Below are positions 1 through 6,834 of a stretch of DNA of 56,338 bases, piece by piece. The DNA comes from JAVWHP01 sp036639955 (GTDB lineage: Bacteria > Bacillota_I > Bacilli_A > Erysipelotrichales > Erysipelotrichaceae), in the NCBI GenBank assembly GCA_036639955.1, contig JAVWHP010000010.1, forward strand, positions 1 to 56,338. Reading direction: 5' to 3'. Numbering within the stretch: the first letter of the stretch is position 1; each line of letters begins with the position of its first letter. The position numbers and the translations under genes were made by a program. The notes under the pieces are model-generated. The model was given only the letters and a program-made list of their open reading frames with translations. It was not told where the DNA came from and made no database searches.

Positions 1-180
1 AAAGATTTTTCTACAATTGGAAAATAATACAATAAATTAATTTCATTATATTTATCAGGTTATCAAATACACAATTTCTACCTATACAAATAAAGAAATG
101 TTTAATTATAAATATCAACTTAAGAATATAAAAATTTAAAATTTAACAATTGAAATATCTATAAAATAATATATAAGCCT

Positions 181-209
181 TTGCTATTTATATAAGTATT
201 TAGTATAAT
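181..209 (+). promoter_or_regulatory. sigma-A promoter of the MscS gene
   Basis: TTGCTA at 181-186 and TATAAT at 204-209 are separated by 17 bp. The start codon follows at 228 after the ribosome binding site AGGAGGTG. The 180 bp before it hold no ORF and no structure I can name. Confidence 0.7.
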
Positions 210-227
210 AACCTAGGAGGTGTTAGT

Positions 228-1061
228 ATGTTAGAAAAGATAATAGAACAAATAGATTCATATTTTGAATATGGATTTATAGGATCATTAGCAATAATAT
301 TAGCATTTATAGTTATAGGATATATAGTAATTAAAGTATTAACACATATTATAAGTTTAAAACATTTAAAGAATGAAAAACTTATAGATAGATTTATAAA
401 GATAACTATTATGAGTATAGTATGCTATAGTTCATTACAACTAGTAATACCTTTACAAAAGATAGCAGTACAGTTATTAGCTAGTGGAGGAGTATTAGCA
501 ATAGTTATAGGATTTGCTGCACAAAGTGCATTAGGTGAAGTAGCAAGTGGAGTATTACTATTATTTACTAAACCATTTAAAATAGGAGATTTAGTAAAAA
601 TACCAAGTGAAAATCTTATAGGAACAATATTAGATGTATCTATAGTACATACTACATTAAGAACATTTGAAAACACAAAAATAGTAATACCAAACTCTAT
701 AATGAATAAATCAATAGTAGAGAATATATCACAAACAGGAGCAAAGAAACTAAATTTCTTATATATAGAAGTAGCTAATGATACTAATATAGAATTAGCT
801 ATGAAAATAATAAAAAAGAATGTTGTAGAACATCCAAATTATATGAACCCTAATAATGATAAAAAGAAAGATAAAACAGTAGATATTAAATTAGTAGACT
901 TTAAAGAAGGAGCTATAGTATTAAGAACTAGTGTTTATTCTAAGAATAATGATGAAGGATTTAATACACTATCTGATTTAAGAATAAATATAAAGAATGA
1001 ATTTGATAAGAACCATATTACTATTCCTTGTCCTCATAGAGTAGTATCTATGAATAAGTAA
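228..1061 (+). CDS. MscS-family small-conductance mechanosensitive channel
   Basis: A 277-residue membrane protein that should form a stretch-gated channel releasing solutes on hypo-osmotic shock. Three hydrophobic segments lie near residues 18-38, 55-76 and 82-113. The last is the Gly/Ala-rich pore helix (SGGVLAIVIGFAAQSALGEV), followed by the soluble beta domain with FKIGDLVKI and the VHTTLRTFENTKIVIPN stretch typical of MscS. Length matches compact MscS proteins. The start is set by AGGAGGTG seven bases upstream. It is monocistronic and converges with the ferredoxin gene; its likely terminator lies inside the 3' end of that gene. Codon choice is strikingly A-ending (ATA, AGA, GGA, GTA). 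Confidence 0.92.
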   Translation: MLEKIIEQIDSYFEYGFIGSLAIILAFIVIGYIVIKVLTHIISLKHLKNEKLIDRFIKITIMSIVCYSSLQLVIPLQKIAVQLLASGGVLAIVIGFAAQSALGEVASGVLLLFTKPFKIGDLVKIPSENLIGTILDVSIVHTTLRTFENTKIVIPNSIMNKSIVENISQTGAKKLNFLYIEVANDTNIELAMKIIKKNVVEHPNYMNPNNDKKKDKTVDIKLVDFKEGAIVLRTSVYSKNNDEGFNTLSDLRINIKNEFDKNHITIPCPHRVVSMNK

Positions 1062-1070
1062 TATAAAATA

Positions 1071-1682
1071 TTATAAGAGGTTAGTAGTTTTACAGTTACC
1101 ATCTATATCAAGAATCTTCTCAGTAATGGGAAGATTCTTTTTACTTAAAGTACGTGCTTCTAAAATAAGTTTAGTAAGATCATGACAACATAAAACATCA
1201 GCATGTAATATTTCAATAGATTTGATATCATTGTTAGTTAGGATTACTGTAAGTTTTTTTAGTTGAAGATCATAATCATCTTTAGCACATGCAATAAGTA
1301 GTACTTTATCATATAAATATTTAGTATGAAGATTAGATACTAGGTAACCTGCACAGTCAGCACAGATTAAAAGATCAGCTTTATTTAGATATCTAGTTCT
1401 ATATGGGGTAAACTTTAGTTTAATTGGCCAATTATATAATTCAGATATGTTGTCATCGCAAGCTCCTCCTGCACAGTATTCTTTATCTCCAGTTGGTACA
1501 CTAATAAAAGATATTGCACCTGTAGGACACTTATTAAGGCACTTACTGAAGGATTTACATGTTATTTCTTCTAAACAATAAGCTTTACCTTTTATAATGT
1601 TTATAAAACCATTGTTACATGCTTCTACACATTGTCCACATCCTATACACTTATCTTGATCTATAGTAATCTTTTCTTGCAT
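1071..1682 (-). CDS. 4Fe-4S ferredoxin with cysteine-rich C-terminal domain
   Basis: A 203-residue soluble electron-transfer protein. The N-terminus carries a standard cluster motif (CIGCGQCVEAC, residues 12-22). The second ferredoxin half is altered: instead of CxxCxxCxxxCP it has cysteines spaced YC-x6-C-x5-C-x3-CP. The remainder (GGAC, ADLLICADCAGY, LIACAKDD, NDIKSIEI, LCCHD) matches by memory a family of about 200-residue ferredoxins that have the pattern WP..L, ADLL.ADC, CPK.DD and CC after the cluster domain. In this copy usual prolines (ACP, CPK) are replaced. Partner and redox pathway are unknown. Ribosome binding site GAGGTG. Single gene between two convergent or codirectional neighbours. 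Confidence 0.8.
   Translation of the reverse strand: MQEKITIDQDKCIGCGQCVEACNNGFINIIKGKAYCLEEITCKSFSKCLNKCPTGAISFISVPTGDKEYCAGGACDDNISELYNWPIKLKFTPYRTRYLNKADLLICADCAGYLVSNLHTKYLYDKVLLIACAKDDYDLQLKKLTVILTNNDIKSIEILHADVLCCHDLTKLILEARTLSKKNLPITEKILDIDGNCKTTNLL
1110..1143 (+). terminator. Rho-independent terminator for the MscS gene, inside the opposing ferredoxin gene
   Basis: AAGAATCTTC (1110-1119) pairs with GAAGATTCTT (1130-1139) around a 10-nt loop and is followed by T residues. It sits in the antisense of the last codons of the ferredoxin gene, the only good terminator downstream of the channel gene. Confidence 0.65.
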
Positions 1683-1746
1683 ATAAACACCTCTTTAATA
1701 TAGTTTACAACATACTAAAAGGAATTGCATCTTATTAGCAATAAAA

Positions 1747-1772
1747 AAAAGAATTCCCTAAGGAATTCTTTA
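1747..1772 (-). terminator. Terminator of the DEAD-box helicase gene
   Basis: AAAGAATTCC (1748-1757) pairs with GGAATTCTTT (1762-1771) around CTAA. The A-run at 1743-1750 becomes the U-tract on the minus strand, just after the helicase stop codon. Confidence 0.8.
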
Positions 1773-1778
1773 AGTTTA

Positions 1779-3644
1779 TTAATCTTTGTATTGTCTCTTA
1801 CGAGGTTTAGATGTACGAGTATCATCGCTCTTATGAGCATATGAATTATTTTTTGCATCTTCACGAGGCTTTCCAAAACTAGAGCGATCTCCACGAGGTG
1901 CTCCACCACGAGGTCCACGATCTCCACTTGGTTTATGGTCACCACGATATCCACCACGATCTCCACCACGGCTTCCTCCACGACTTCCACGATCTCCACC
2001 ACGGCTACCGCGATCTCCACCACGACTGCCACGATCAGATGAACGTGAACTACTATGGTTTCCTTCATCAATAACTACAGTTACTTCAGATCCTTTAATA
2101 ACACACCCTTGCATAGATTCTAATACTTTATCTATATGAGTAGCATCAATATCAACTAAAGTAAAACGAGCCATTACATCAATCTTACCAATAATTGAAG
2201 AAGTTAATCCAGTTTCTTCAGCAATTGCACAAACAATATTTGCTGGAGAAATACCACGATCACGTCCACAATCAATTTTAATTTTCTTACATTCGAAATC
2301 TTCATTACGAGAAGCTTTCTTCTTATCAGTAGCTTCAGAACCTAAATCAATTGTTTCATTTTTAAAGTTCATACCAATTAAAGCACTTAAGATATTTTCA
2401 ATAGCAATACCTTCTGCCATTAATTCATTAGCCATTTCAGTACTATCCTTAGATATACTATCTACAGCTTCTTTAACTTTAGCAATAAAAGCTGCTTTAT
2501 TAGCTTCTTTTAATTGATCACTAGTAGGTAAAGATTCACGTTCAATATTAGTTTTAGTATATCTCATAATATCTCTAATAAAAGATTTTTGTTTACTTCC
2601 ACTAATTAAAGTAACAGCCTTACCTTTCTTACCAGCACGACCAGTTCTTCCAATTCTATGAATATAGTATTCATTATCTTGAGGTATATCATAGTTTATA
2701 ACTAATGTTATGTTATCTACATCTATACCACGAGCAGCTACATCAGTAGCTATTAGGATTGGATATTTACCTGAACGGAATTGTTCCATTACTCTATCTC
2801 TAGCTTGTTGTTTCATGTCTCCATGTAAACCTACTGCTTTAATATCTCTAGAGTTTAATTCTTGAGTAAGTTCATCTACCATCTTTTTAGTATTTGTAAA
2901 GATCATACATAATTCAGGATCAAAGTGATATAATAATACTCTTAATGCATTAGTTTTTTTACCACGAGGTATATCATAGTAAACTTGTTCTACTGTATCA
3001 ATTGTTCTTTGTGCACTTTTAATTTCAATATGAACAGGATCTTTTTGAAATTTTTCAGTAATCTTCATGATTGCTGATGGCATTGTTGCTGAGAATAATG
3101 TTGTTTGATAGTTATTTTCTTCTGGCATAGATTTTAATATTTCTTCTATGTCTTCTTTAAATCCCATGTTTAACATTTCATCTGCTTCATCTAAAATAAT
3201 CATTTTGGCATCAGTTAATTTTAAAGTTTTTCTTCTTAAGTGATCCATAATTCTTCCTGGTGTACCTACAACAATAGTACATCCTCTTTTTAGTAATTGT
3301 ATTTGACGGTCAATTGGTTGTCCTCCATAAATTGGAACAATCTTTACTCCTTCTTTATACTTACTAAATTTTCTTAATTCTGTTGCTACTTGTGTTACTA
3401 GTTCCCTTGTTGGAACAATAATTAGTGCTTGTGGAAATTTAGTTCCTACTTCCACAATTTCGATACATGGAATACCAAATGCTGCAGTTTTTCCAGTACC
3501 TGTATTAGAACGACCTAGGACATCTTTACCTTGCATAATTAAAGGAATGGATTGTACCTGTATGTCTGTTGCTTCTTCATAACCCATCTCTTCGATTGCG
3601 CGAATCATTTCCTCACTAATATTCAATTCATTAAATTTCGTCAT
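1779..3644 (-). CDS. DEAD-box RNA helicase with DbpA-type domain and RGG tail
   Basis: A 621-residue ATP-dependent RNA helicase of the CsdA/DeaD type, probably acting in ribosome assembly or mRNA unwinding in the cold. Visible motifs are Q motif near residue 28, Walker A SNTGTGKTA (46-54), PTREL (78-82), DEAD (152-155), SAT (185-187) and HRIGRTGRAG near 330. Residues of about 455-530 resemble the DbpA RNA-binding domain. The last 85 residues are an Arg/Gly/Ser-rich tail with repeated DRGSRGG units, an unstructured RNA-binding extension. Start preceded by GAAGGT. The long gene-free region upstream could include a structured 5' leader, as is common for cold-induced helicases; that is inference. 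Confidence 0.93.
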   Translation of the reverse strand: MTKFNELNISEEMIRAIEEMGYEEATDIQVQSIPLIMQGKDVLGRSNTGTGKTAAFGIPCIEIVEVGTKFPQALIIVPTRELVTQVATELRKFSKYKEGVKIVPIYGGQPIDRQIQLLKRGCTIVVGTPGRIMDHLRRKTLKLTDAKMIILDEADEMLNMGFKEDIEEILKSMPEENNYQTTLFSATMPSAIMKITEKFQKDPVHIEIKSAQRTIDTVEQVYYDIPRGKKTNALRVLLYHFDPELCMIFTNTKKMVDELTQELNSRDIKAVGLHGDMKQQARDRVMEQFRSGKYPILIATDVAARGIDVDNITLVINYDIPQDNEYYIHRIGRTGRAGKKGKAVTLISGSKQKSFIRDIMRYTKTNIERESLPTSDQLKEANKAAFIAKVKEAVDSISKDSTEMANELMAEGIAIENILSALIGMNFKNETIDLGSEATDKKKASRNEDFECKKIKIDCGRDRGISPANIVCAIAEETGLTSSIIGKIDVMARFTLVDIDATHIDKVLESMQGCVIKGSEVTVVIDEGNHSSSRSSDRGSRGGDRGSRGGDRGSRGGSRGGDRGGYRGDHKPSGDRGPRGGAPRGDRSSFGKPREDAKNNSYAHKSDDTRTSKPRKRQYKD

Positions 3645-3841
3645 TGTTACCTTCTTTCTTATTTTTACACGTTAGTATATCAATAACTGACACAATATAA
3701 CATAATGATTTAACATAGTCAAACGTTATTAGAATTATCGCCTATATTTCACAGTTTTATACCATATATATACTAATTTAAGCGTTTTCTTAAGATTACG
3801 AGAAGTGTTGACTTACTTCGACATTAAACTACATTTAAGAC

Positions 3842-3850
3842 TGATATAAT
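3842..3850 (+). promoter_or_regulatory. Extended -10 promoter of small-RNA unit A
   Basis: TGATATAAT gives a TGn extended -10 element with a perfect TATAAT hexamer at 3845-3850. No convincing -35 lies at 17 bp; a TTGACT at 3808 is too far away. Confidence 0.5.
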
Positions 3851-3856
3851 GATTAA

Positions 3857-4012
3857 GCAAGGTAACTTGTTGTATGAAGTTTCATCCCCTATATCCTGCT
3901 TCATACATATAATATAGTTTATTTTAATATATAGTAATTATCATGGGTTAAGTTACTAAATATGCGAATTGGCCATATTAAATAAAATATACCAAAAAAG
4001 GTATATTTTTTT
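3857..4012 (+). ncRNA. Candidate small RNA, unit A of tandem array
   Basis: No ORF. The predicted transcript starts about 7 nt after TATAAT. It contains a small hairpin CAAG-GTAA-CTTG (3858-3869), then a 9-bp stem TGTATGAAG (3871-3879) / CTTCATACA (3899-3907) whose 19-nt loop exposes UCCCC (3885-3889). It ends in a terminator, AAAATATACC (3984-3993) / GGTATATTTT (4000-4009) plus a T-run. The layout of promoter, hairpin, C-rich loop and terminator is like Gram-positive sRNAs with UCCC seed motifs that bind Shine-Dalgarno regions. That function is inference. Confidence 0.55.
3984..4012 (+). terminator. Terminator of small-RNA unit A
   Basis: 10-bp stem at 3984-3993 and 4000-4009 with a six-A loop, followed by T residues to 4012. 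An outer AATTGG (3966-3971) / CCAATT (4015-4020) pairing also exists. Confidence 0.75.
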
Positions 4013-4039
4013 GACCAATTCACATTTTTAAACACTAAA

Positions 4040-4068
4040 TTTACACTACTATAACATATTGATATACT
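4040..4068 (+). promoter_or_regulatory. sigma-A promoter of small-RNA unit B
   Basis: TTTACA at 4040-4045 and TATACT at 4063-4068 with a 17-bp spacer. Confidence 0.6.
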
Positions 4069-4074
4069 ATACTA

Positions 4075-4212
4075 TAAGTAGATAAAGGTATCCCCCTTTG
4101 TCAAAGTTGTAAATGTGTGAAAAAAATATTATAAAAATATATTTCATACAATTCTCCCTATCATAGATTTAAATATTTAATAAAAAAAGTGTCCTAGCAC
4201 TTTTTTTATTTT
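4075..4212 (+). ncRNA. Candidate small RNA, unit B of tandem array
   Basis: No ORF of note. The unit begins just after a 17-bp-spaced promoter, has a short stem AAAGG (4084-4088) / CCTTT (4095-4099) displaying UAUCCC, a second UCUCCC at 4153-4158, and a terminator at 4182-4207. It shares with units A, C and D the order of promoter, hairpin, C-rich single-stranded motif and terminator, but little primary sequence. Confidence 0.55.
4182..4212 (+). terminator. Terminator of small-RNA unit B
   Basis: AAAAAAAGTG (4182-4191) pairs with CACTTTTTTT (4198-4207) around TCCTAG. It is symmetrical, so it could stop transcription from both sides. Confidence 0.75.
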
Positions 4213-4250
4213 AGTTAATGGGGTAATTTTATGAATGAGCTTCACATACT

Positions 4251-4278
4251 TTAACATTATATATTGATAATATATAAG
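4251..4278 (+). promoter_or_regulatory. Candidate promoter of small-RNA unit C
   Basis: TTAACA (4251-4256) and TATAAG (4273-4278) with a 16-bp spacer. The preceding ACATACTTTAACAT resembles ACATATTTTAACAT ahead of unit D (4426-4439), suggesting related promoters. Confidence 0.45.
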
Positions 4279-4284
4279 TTTTGT

Positions 4285-4410
4285 TTAGGTATACTTATGG
4301 GGTACAAGGTAGTACTTGTACAAAAATGTTTTTTCTTAAATTTTTCCCTTTCAAACATTATAATTTTTTAATAAAGAGATGCCCCCCTAGCATCTCTTTA
4401 TTATTTTATT
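4285..4410 (+). ncRNA. Candidate small RNA, unit C of tandem array
   Basis: No ORF. A perfect 7-bp hairpin GTACAAG (4302-4308) / CTTGTAC (4315-4321) is followed by a U-rich stretch with UCCC (4345-4348). The terminator is a 13-bp stem (4370-4382 / 4390-4402) whose loop is C-rich (CCCCCUA). Predicted length is about 125 nt. Confidence 0.5.
4370..4410 (+). terminator. Terminator of small-RNA unit C
   Basis: AATAAAGAGATGC (4370-4382) pairs exactly with GCATCTCTTTATT (4390-4402). The loop is C-rich and the T-tract is interrupted (TTATTTTATT). Confidence 0.7.
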
Positions 4411-4465
4411 AGTATTTAATCATTTACATATTTTAACATAATTTAGCGATATCAATAATTCAATT

Positions 4466-4592
4466 TGATGTTATTATGAATGAGGTAATAACCTACCTAA
4501 ATGGTTGTTAGCGATTCATAATACTCCCCTTTTAATATAATTTAAATTCAAATAAAAACGACTTGCGAGGTCGTTTTTATTTGAATATTTTT
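4466..4592 (+). ncRNA. Candidate small RNA, unit D of tandem array
   Basis: No ORF. A 10-bp outer stem TATTATGAAT (4472-4481) / ATTCATAATA (4514-4523) encloses an inner hairpin AGGT-AATA-ACCT (4483-4494). CUCCCC (4524-4529) follows as single strand, then a 16-bp terminator stem. A candidate -35, TTAACA (4433-4438), lies upstream with a weak AATAAT-type -10. Its terminator overlaps the last codons of the aldehyde dehydrogenase gene on the other strand. Confidence 0.5.
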
Positions 4593-4595
4593 TTA
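4547..4595. terminator. Bidirectional terminator between small-RNA unit D and the aldehyde dehydrogenase gene
   Basis: A perfect 16-bp stem, 4547-4562 with 4570-4585, around a 7-nt loop. A T-run follows on the plus strand. The stop codon and last codons of the dehydrogenase gene lie in the right arm. Confidence 0.8.
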
Positions 4596-5977
4596 ATTAG
4601 AGCTAGCTTATTGTAATGCTTGTTAACTGATGGATATTTTAAATTAGTTTCAAACCAATTACATTTATAATATATACTCTTTTCATAAGTAAAGCATTTA
4701 TATGATGCAATACCGTGATATCTTCCAATTCCACTAGATCCAATACCACCAAAGCTTAAATGTTTATTTGCTATATGCATAATACAATCGTTTACGCAGC
4801 CACCACCAAAGTTTTGTTCATGTAACACTTGATTTATTAATGATTTATTATTACTAAACAAATAGAAGGCTAAGGGGTGATCCTTCGCTTCAATAAAACT
4901 AATTACTTCATTAATTGACTTATAAGTAACTATAGGTAATATAGGTCCAAATATTTCTTCATTTAAAAGTTTTGAATCATCACTAATATTAGTTATTATC
5001 GTTGGTTCAATTCTTCTGTTTAGATCGTCATAACGACCACCACATAAAATTTCACCATCATCCAAATAATTCTTTAATCTTTCATAATTTTGTTTATTTA
5101 TAATTTTACCATACTCAGGATTACTTATTATTTCTTTACCAAAAAATATTTTAAAGTAATCATTAATATATGCTATTAATTCATTAGCTATTGATTCATG
5201 TACTAATACATAATCAGGAGCTACACATGTTTGACCAGCATTTAATGTTTTTCCCCATGCTATATGTTTTGCTGCTTTTTTAATATTCGCATCACTATGA
5301 ACAATAGCTGGGCTTTTACCTCCTAATTCTAAAGCAACTGGTGTTAAATTTAGTGCTGCTTTCATATAAACTAATTTAGCTATTTTCTTACTTCCAGTAA
5401 AGAAGATAAAATCAAACTGTTTTTCCATAATAGCAATATCCATTGCTTTAGATCCGACGAAAGCATGAATCGTGCCCGAATCAAAATTGCTATTAATTAA
5501 ACTTGCTAGTTTGGTGGATGTTCTTACGCTTTGTGCTGATAGTTTTAATATTGTTCTATTTCCTCCAGCAATACTTCCAATTAAAGGTACTATTGATAAA
5601 TTTATTGGATAATTCCATGGTGCTAAAATTAAAACTTGTCCATAAGCACTACTAATAGTCTTACTATAACCTGGTAATAAACTAATAGGAGTCTTTACAA
5701 ATTTGTCACGACTTATCCTCTTTAAATTCTTTATAAAATAATCAATCTCTTGATATACAATTGCAAACTCACTCATGTAAGCTTCTTGCTTTGATTTACC
5801 TAAATCAAAGCAAAGATCATCCATTAGTTCTTCTTCATTATCCTGGATTAAATTACTTAATATATTAAGTAATTTAATCCGATAATTTATATCATTTAAA
5901 TTTAATTTCACTTTCGAATTTTTTTGCAGTGTATAAACATCATCTAGTTCTTTTAAATTATTAATCATATATTTCAC
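4577..5977 (-). CDS. NAD(P)-dependent aldehyde dehydrogenase (class 3 / YwdH-like)
   Basis: A 466-residue enzyme oxidising an aldehyde to its acid. Landmarks are APWNYP, the Glu motif LELGGKSPAIV and the catalytic Cys in GQTCVAPDY. Length and lack of an N-terminal extension fit the compact class-3/fatty-aldehyde group rather than acetaldehyde-CoA enzymes. The gene is divergent from a TetR regulator, with palindromic operators in the 290 bp between them, so it is probably a direct regulatory target. The substrate cannot be read from sequence; proximity to the acyl-CoA dehydratase activase suggests a link to acyl/aldehyde metabolism. Ribosome binding site AAAGGATG. Confidence 0.9.
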   Translation of the reverse strand: MKYMINNLKELDDVYTLQKNSKVKLNLNDINYRIKLLNILSNLIQDNEEELMDDLCFDLGKSKQEAYMSEFAIVYQEIDYFIKNLKRISRDKFVKTPISLLPGYSKTISSAYGQVLILAPWNYPINLSIVPLIGSIAGGNRTILKLSAQSVRTSTKLASLINSNFDSGTIHAFVGSKAMDIAIMEKQFDFIFFTGSKKIAKLVYMKAALNLTPVALELGGKSPAIVHSDANIKKAAKHIAWGKTLNAGQTCVAPDYVLVHESIANELIAYINDYFKIFFGKEIISNPEYGKIINKQNYERLKNYLDDGEILCGGRYDDLNRRIEPTIITNISDDSKLLNEEIFGPILPIVTYKSINEVISFIEAKDHPLAFYLFSNNKSLINQVLHEQNFGGGCVNDCIMHIANKHLSFGGIGSSGIGRYHGIASYKCFTYEKSIYYKCNWFETNLKYPSVNKHYNKLALIKKIFK

Positions 5978-6020
5978 ATCCTTTCTAATATTATAAGGGA
6001 TTATGGAGGGAAAAGGAAGG

Positions 6021-6044
6021 TTGTTAGTTTAAATAAACTAACAA
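6021..6044. promoter_or_regulatory. Operator 1 in the aldehyde dehydrogenase/TetR divergent region
   Basis: A perfect 24-bp palindrome with arms TTGTTAGTTTA and TAAACTAACAA around AA. It lies 44 bp upstream of the dehydrogenase start and is nearly identical to the second site at 6108. Confidence 0.7.
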
Positions 6045-6107
6045 AAGAGTATTAAAGCCTTTAAATACGCAAAAAATATATATTACAGACTATTAAAAAG
6101 GATGCAT

Positions 6108-6131
6108 TTGTAAGTTTAATTAAACTAACAA
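6108..6131. promoter_or_regulatory. Operator 2 in the aldehyde dehydrogenase/TetR divergent region
   Basis: Near-perfect 24-bp palindrome (arms TTGTAAGTTTA and TAAACTAACAA, one mismatch), centred 87 bp from operator 1. Confidence 0.7.
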
Positions 6132-6216
6132 AACGAATAAAGCTAATAAAAACAATTGAAATTATGAAGATTATAAATTGAATACCCTTACATATATACT
6201 ATTTATAACTTTACAA

Positions 6217-6245
6217 TTGACCGTTAGTCATTCAAAGTTTATAAT
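6217..6245 (+). promoter_or_regulatory. Promoter of the TetR-activase operon with overlapping dyad
   Basis: TTGACC (6217-6222) and TATAAT (6240-6245), 17-bp spacer. A dyad TGAC-CGTTA-GTCA (6218-6230) overlaps the -35. TAGTCATTCAA also matches one half of the Bacillus FadR consensus as I remember it. This placement suggests autorepression. Confidence 0.65.
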
Positions 6246-6269
6246 AACTAGGTGAAGTGAGGTAAAGGG

Positions 6270-6833
6270 ATGCATAAAACAAATAAAGCATTAGTAATTG
6301 AAGCGGCAGCTAATGATCTATTCATTGAAAACGGCATTAATAATACTAGTGTAAATGAAATAGCAAAAAAAGCTAATATAGCAAAAGGGACATTTTATTT
6401 ATATTATAAAGATAAGGATACGCTCGTAAAAGAATGTGTGCTAAAAAAAGGAATAAGCATATTTAATGATATAGCTACAAAATCATATATAGAATCAAAA
6501 GAAAGTGAATGTGCGTGGAGCATTTGCTTAACTAAGAGTGCTATGAATTACTTCATAGTTAATCCTACTACTCTATCATTTCTATTTCAAAATCACTTTC
6601 AATGCCTAGTTAGTATTAAGGATTTAACTCCAACGCTACTTAACTTTGTAGATTATTTAAAGAACGATCATTGTAGTGTTGAGTGCGCATTTAATAAATT
6701 ATTGTTAATATTAGATATGATTACTAATACAACATTCGGTGCATTAGAATACCAAAGTCCTCATTCAATAGACGAGGTCAACAACCTACTTGTTCATTTA
6801 ATTGAACATATTACAGAATTTATGGAGGCTTAA
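6270..6833 (+). CDS. TetR/AcrR-family transcriptional regulator
   Basis: 187 residues. The N-terminal DNA-binding domain is clear: AANDLFIENGINNTSVNEIAKKA followed by the TetR signature GTFYLYYKDKDTLVKE (residues 6-56). The C-terminal ligand/dimer domain is not family-specific. It heads an operon with the activase (one base between its stop and the next start codon) and is divergent from an aldehyde dehydrogenase. It most likely represses both sides through the dyads at 6021, 6108 and 6218. A TetR gene next to a 2-hydroxyacyl-CoA dehydratase activase is a recurring arrangement in Clostridia by memory; the ligand may be an acyl-CoA or fatty acid, which is inference. Confidence 0.9.
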   Translation: MHKTNKALVIEAAANDLFIENGINNTSVNEIAKKANIAKGTFYLYYKDKDTLVKECVLKKGISIFNDIATKSYIESKESECAWSICLTKSAMNYFIVNPTTLSFLFQNHFQCLVSIKDLTPTLLNFVDYLKNDHCSVECAFNKLLLILDMITNTTFGALEYQSPHSIDEVNNLLVHLIEHITEFMEA

Positions 6834-6834
6834 A

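Noticed and set aside
1900..2060. Repetitive DNA suggestive of a CRISPR or minisatellite
   Set aside because: It is the coding sequence of the helicase RGG tail; units are irregular and have no spacers.
1715..2071. 118-codon ORF overlapping the helicase 3' end
   Set aside because: It lies in another frame of the RGG-coding region, with a low-complexity Val/Glu composition and no ribosome binding site.
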